Assembly: GCA_012729595.1 (NCBI GenBank) | Contig: JAAYCU010000344.1 | Location: 1 to 34,170, forward strand | Direction of reading: 5' to 3' | DNA from: Phycisphaerales bacterium | GTDB lineage: Bacteria > Planctomycetota > Phycisphaerae > UBA1845 > PWPN01 | Length of the DNA: 34,170 nt | Shown here: positions 32,832 to 34,170 of the stretch, in pieces | How positions within the stretch are numbered: the first letter of the stretch is position 1 | Layout of the letters: each line of letters starts with the position of its first letter | Notes under the pieces: generated by a model | What the model was told of the DNA's origin: nothing | The model's database searches: none | Seen by the model: the letters and a program-made list of their open reading frames with translations, nothing else | Translations under genes and position numbers: made by a program

Positions 32832-34001
32832 TTACATCGCCCGCCTCAATATCTCGCGCAGTTCGTCCGGGGTCAGGGCGATGGGGTTGCCTTTCATGCT
32901 GCTGGCCTGTTGGCCCTTCTCGACAAGGATGGGCAGATCGGCCTCGGTTACACCATGGTTTCGTAGCGTCGGGATGGCCAGTTCTTCGCGAAGACGGTGT
33001 ACCCATTGGATGGCCTGTTCGGCATCGGCGGCCGGGGCGCCGGTGAGCAGACGGCCGACTTCGGCGTAACGGGCCGACGCCGGGTTATCCGGCTCTCGTT
33101 CGCGCAAGGCTCGCGTGTTGATCTCCATTGCCTCCGGTAGCAAGGCCGCGCACACCGCCCCGTGCGGCGCGGAAAACATCCCGCCCAGCGGCGCGGCGAA
33201 ACCGTGAACGGCCCCCAGCCCGGCGTTGGCCAGGGCCAGGCCGCTGAACAAACTGGCGATGCACATATCCGTCCGTGCCGCAAGGTCGCGCCCGTCGCGG
33301 TATGCACGAAGCAACGAGCGTCCCACCCGCGAAATCCCCTCGCGACACAGCCCGTCGGTCAGCGGATTGGCCTTGAGCGAAACGAACGCCTCGATCAACT
33401 GGGTCAGGGCGTCCATCCCCGTCGTAGCCGTGGCCGCCGGCGGAAGACCGAGGGTCAATTCCGGATCGATCAGGGCCAGGCGCGGCAACATGAGCGGGCT
33501 GCGCAGGCTGACCTTGACCTTGTGCGCGGTCGAGGCCAGGACGGCGTTACGGGTGACTTCCGCGCCGGTGCCGGCCGTCGTGGGCACGGCGATGCAGGGA
33601 ACCGGTGGATGAAGCAACGGCCGGTTTCGCCCGACAACCTCAAGATAGTCCAGGAGATCGCCGGGGTTGGTCAGCAGGGCGGCGATGGCCTTGCCCGTAT
33701 CAAGCGCGCTGCCGCCGCCGAAACCGATCACCGCGGCGCAGTTCTCTTCCCGAGCCAGTTGCGTTCCGGTTTGGACCATCTCGATGGTCGGCTCGCCGGC
33801 AACGGCGAACGCGATGCTCTTCAAACCCGCGTCCTCCAGTTGATTGCGTAGCGGCTCGGTGTCTTCCGGCGTTCTTCCGGTAACGACCAGTACACGGGTC
33901 GGCCGTTCGCCGGGCAACATTTCGGCAAGCAGCGGGCCGATCTCCCGGAACGCGCCGGGACCGAAAACGATGCGGGTGGCGGTGGCGAACTCGAAACGCA
34001 T
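32832..34001 (-). CDS. Iron-containing alcohol dehydrogenase
   Basis: NAD(P)-dependent oxidoreductase of the group III Fe-ADH/maleylacetate reductase type. The 389-residue product has the GGGSALDTGKAIA nucleotide-binding motif, a metal-binding Asp in GMDALTQLIEAF (a Gln stands where many members have His) and the two histidines of GAVHGFAAPLGGMFSAPHGAV. The start MRFEFATATRIVFGPGA is the family's N-terminus. Its alcohol substrate is unknown. It does not overlap a neighbour and ends 46 bases upstream of the palindrome of the next unit. Confidence 0.92.
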   Translation of the reverse strand: MRFEFATATRIVFGPGAFREIGPLLAEMLPGERPTRVLVVTGRTPEDTEPLRNQLEDAGLKSIAFAVAGEPTIEMVQTGTQLAREENCAAVIGFGGGSALDTGKAIAALLTNPGDLLDYLEVVGRNRPLLHPPVPCIAVPTTAGTGAEVTRNAVLASTAHKVKVSLRSPLMLPRLALIDPELTLGLPPAATATTGMDALTQLIEAFVSLKANPLTDGLCREGISRVGRSLLRAYRDGRDLAARTDMCIASLFSGLALANAGLGAVHGFAAPLGGMFSAPHGAVCAALLPEAMEINTRALREREPDNPASARYAEVGRLLTGAPAADAEQAIQWVHRLREELAIPTLRNHGVTEADLPILVEKGQQASSMKGNPIALTPDELREILRRAM

Positions 34002-34113
34002 GGCGCTTACCAGCCCTGCTCGTCCGGGAAAACATTCGTGTATTTAGTCGTCCCAGAAAAAGTAAGAAATCTCAGTATTTTGGGGCTGCAATGACGCATG
34101 GGGGCGTGTATAT

Positions 34114-34154
34114 TTTGCAAGGAAATGACGGATGGACCGTCAGAATCTTGCAAA
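34114..34154. repeat. Nested inverted repeat at the right edge
   Basis: TTTGCAAG (34114-34121) pairs with CTTGCAAA (34147-34154). Inside, TGACGG (34126-34131) pairs with CCGTCA (34137-34142), leaving a symmetric 4 x 4 internal loop (GAAA/GAAT) and a 5-base tip. It could be an RNA structure, an operator or an element end. Its wider context lies outside the window. Confidence 0.55.
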
Positions 34155-34170
34155 TATGGAACGGATGCCA

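Overview
The window looks like a chromosomal segment from a GC-rich bacterium, most likely a planctomycete and perhaps close to the Phycisphaerae. This is inferred from gene content: excisionase-type HTH/receiver fusion proteins, secreted FG-GAP/VCBS propeller lipoproteins, a DUF6599-like lipoprotein, and housekeeping genes scattered outside their usual operons. No rRNA, tRNA, CRISPR array or prophage was recognised.

Left part (1-6.3 kb): a truncated IS630-type transposase sits on the left edge. A translation block follows: thrS, behind a strong promoter and an apparent transcription attenuator, then infC with a non-AUG start. ATP sulfurylase (sat) takes the place where rpmI-rplT usually follow infC. 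Next come rpmE, with its own promoter and terminator, and prfA.

Middle left (6.4-14 kb): an exported FlgT-like protein, hisA, a convergent lipoprotein gene, a lone AmmeMemoRadiSam-type radical SAM enzyme, an orphan DUF104-type antitoxin with an odd C-terminus, a SAM methyltransferase, and a sodium/solute symporter that overlaps the methyltransferase tail to tail.

Middle (14.4-19.8 kb): a small exported Asp/Gly/Trp-rich protein. Beside it, a two-gene unit encodes a metzincin-type lipoprotein protease fused to a seven-repeat FG-GAP propeller, plus a second lipoprotein that is only a seven-repeat propeller. Then come a gene-poor stretch with clear hairpins and an HTH-receiver regulator.

Right part (20-34 kb): purF (Fe-S, propeptide type), a PPi-type phosphofructokinase, a STAS protein, an NfeD-flotillin-Nif3 operon, a decayed transposase, a secreted erythromycin-esterase-like protein, and a tightly coupled four-gene unit (unknown protein, HEPN-domain protein, M20 amidohydrolase, membrane protein). 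An iron-containing alcohol dehydrogenase lies at the right edge. The best candidate for something undescribed is the translationally coupled unknown/HEPN pair at 31854-32692, which has its own near-consensus promoter and an operator-like palindrome. The thrS leader and the protease/propeller pair come next.
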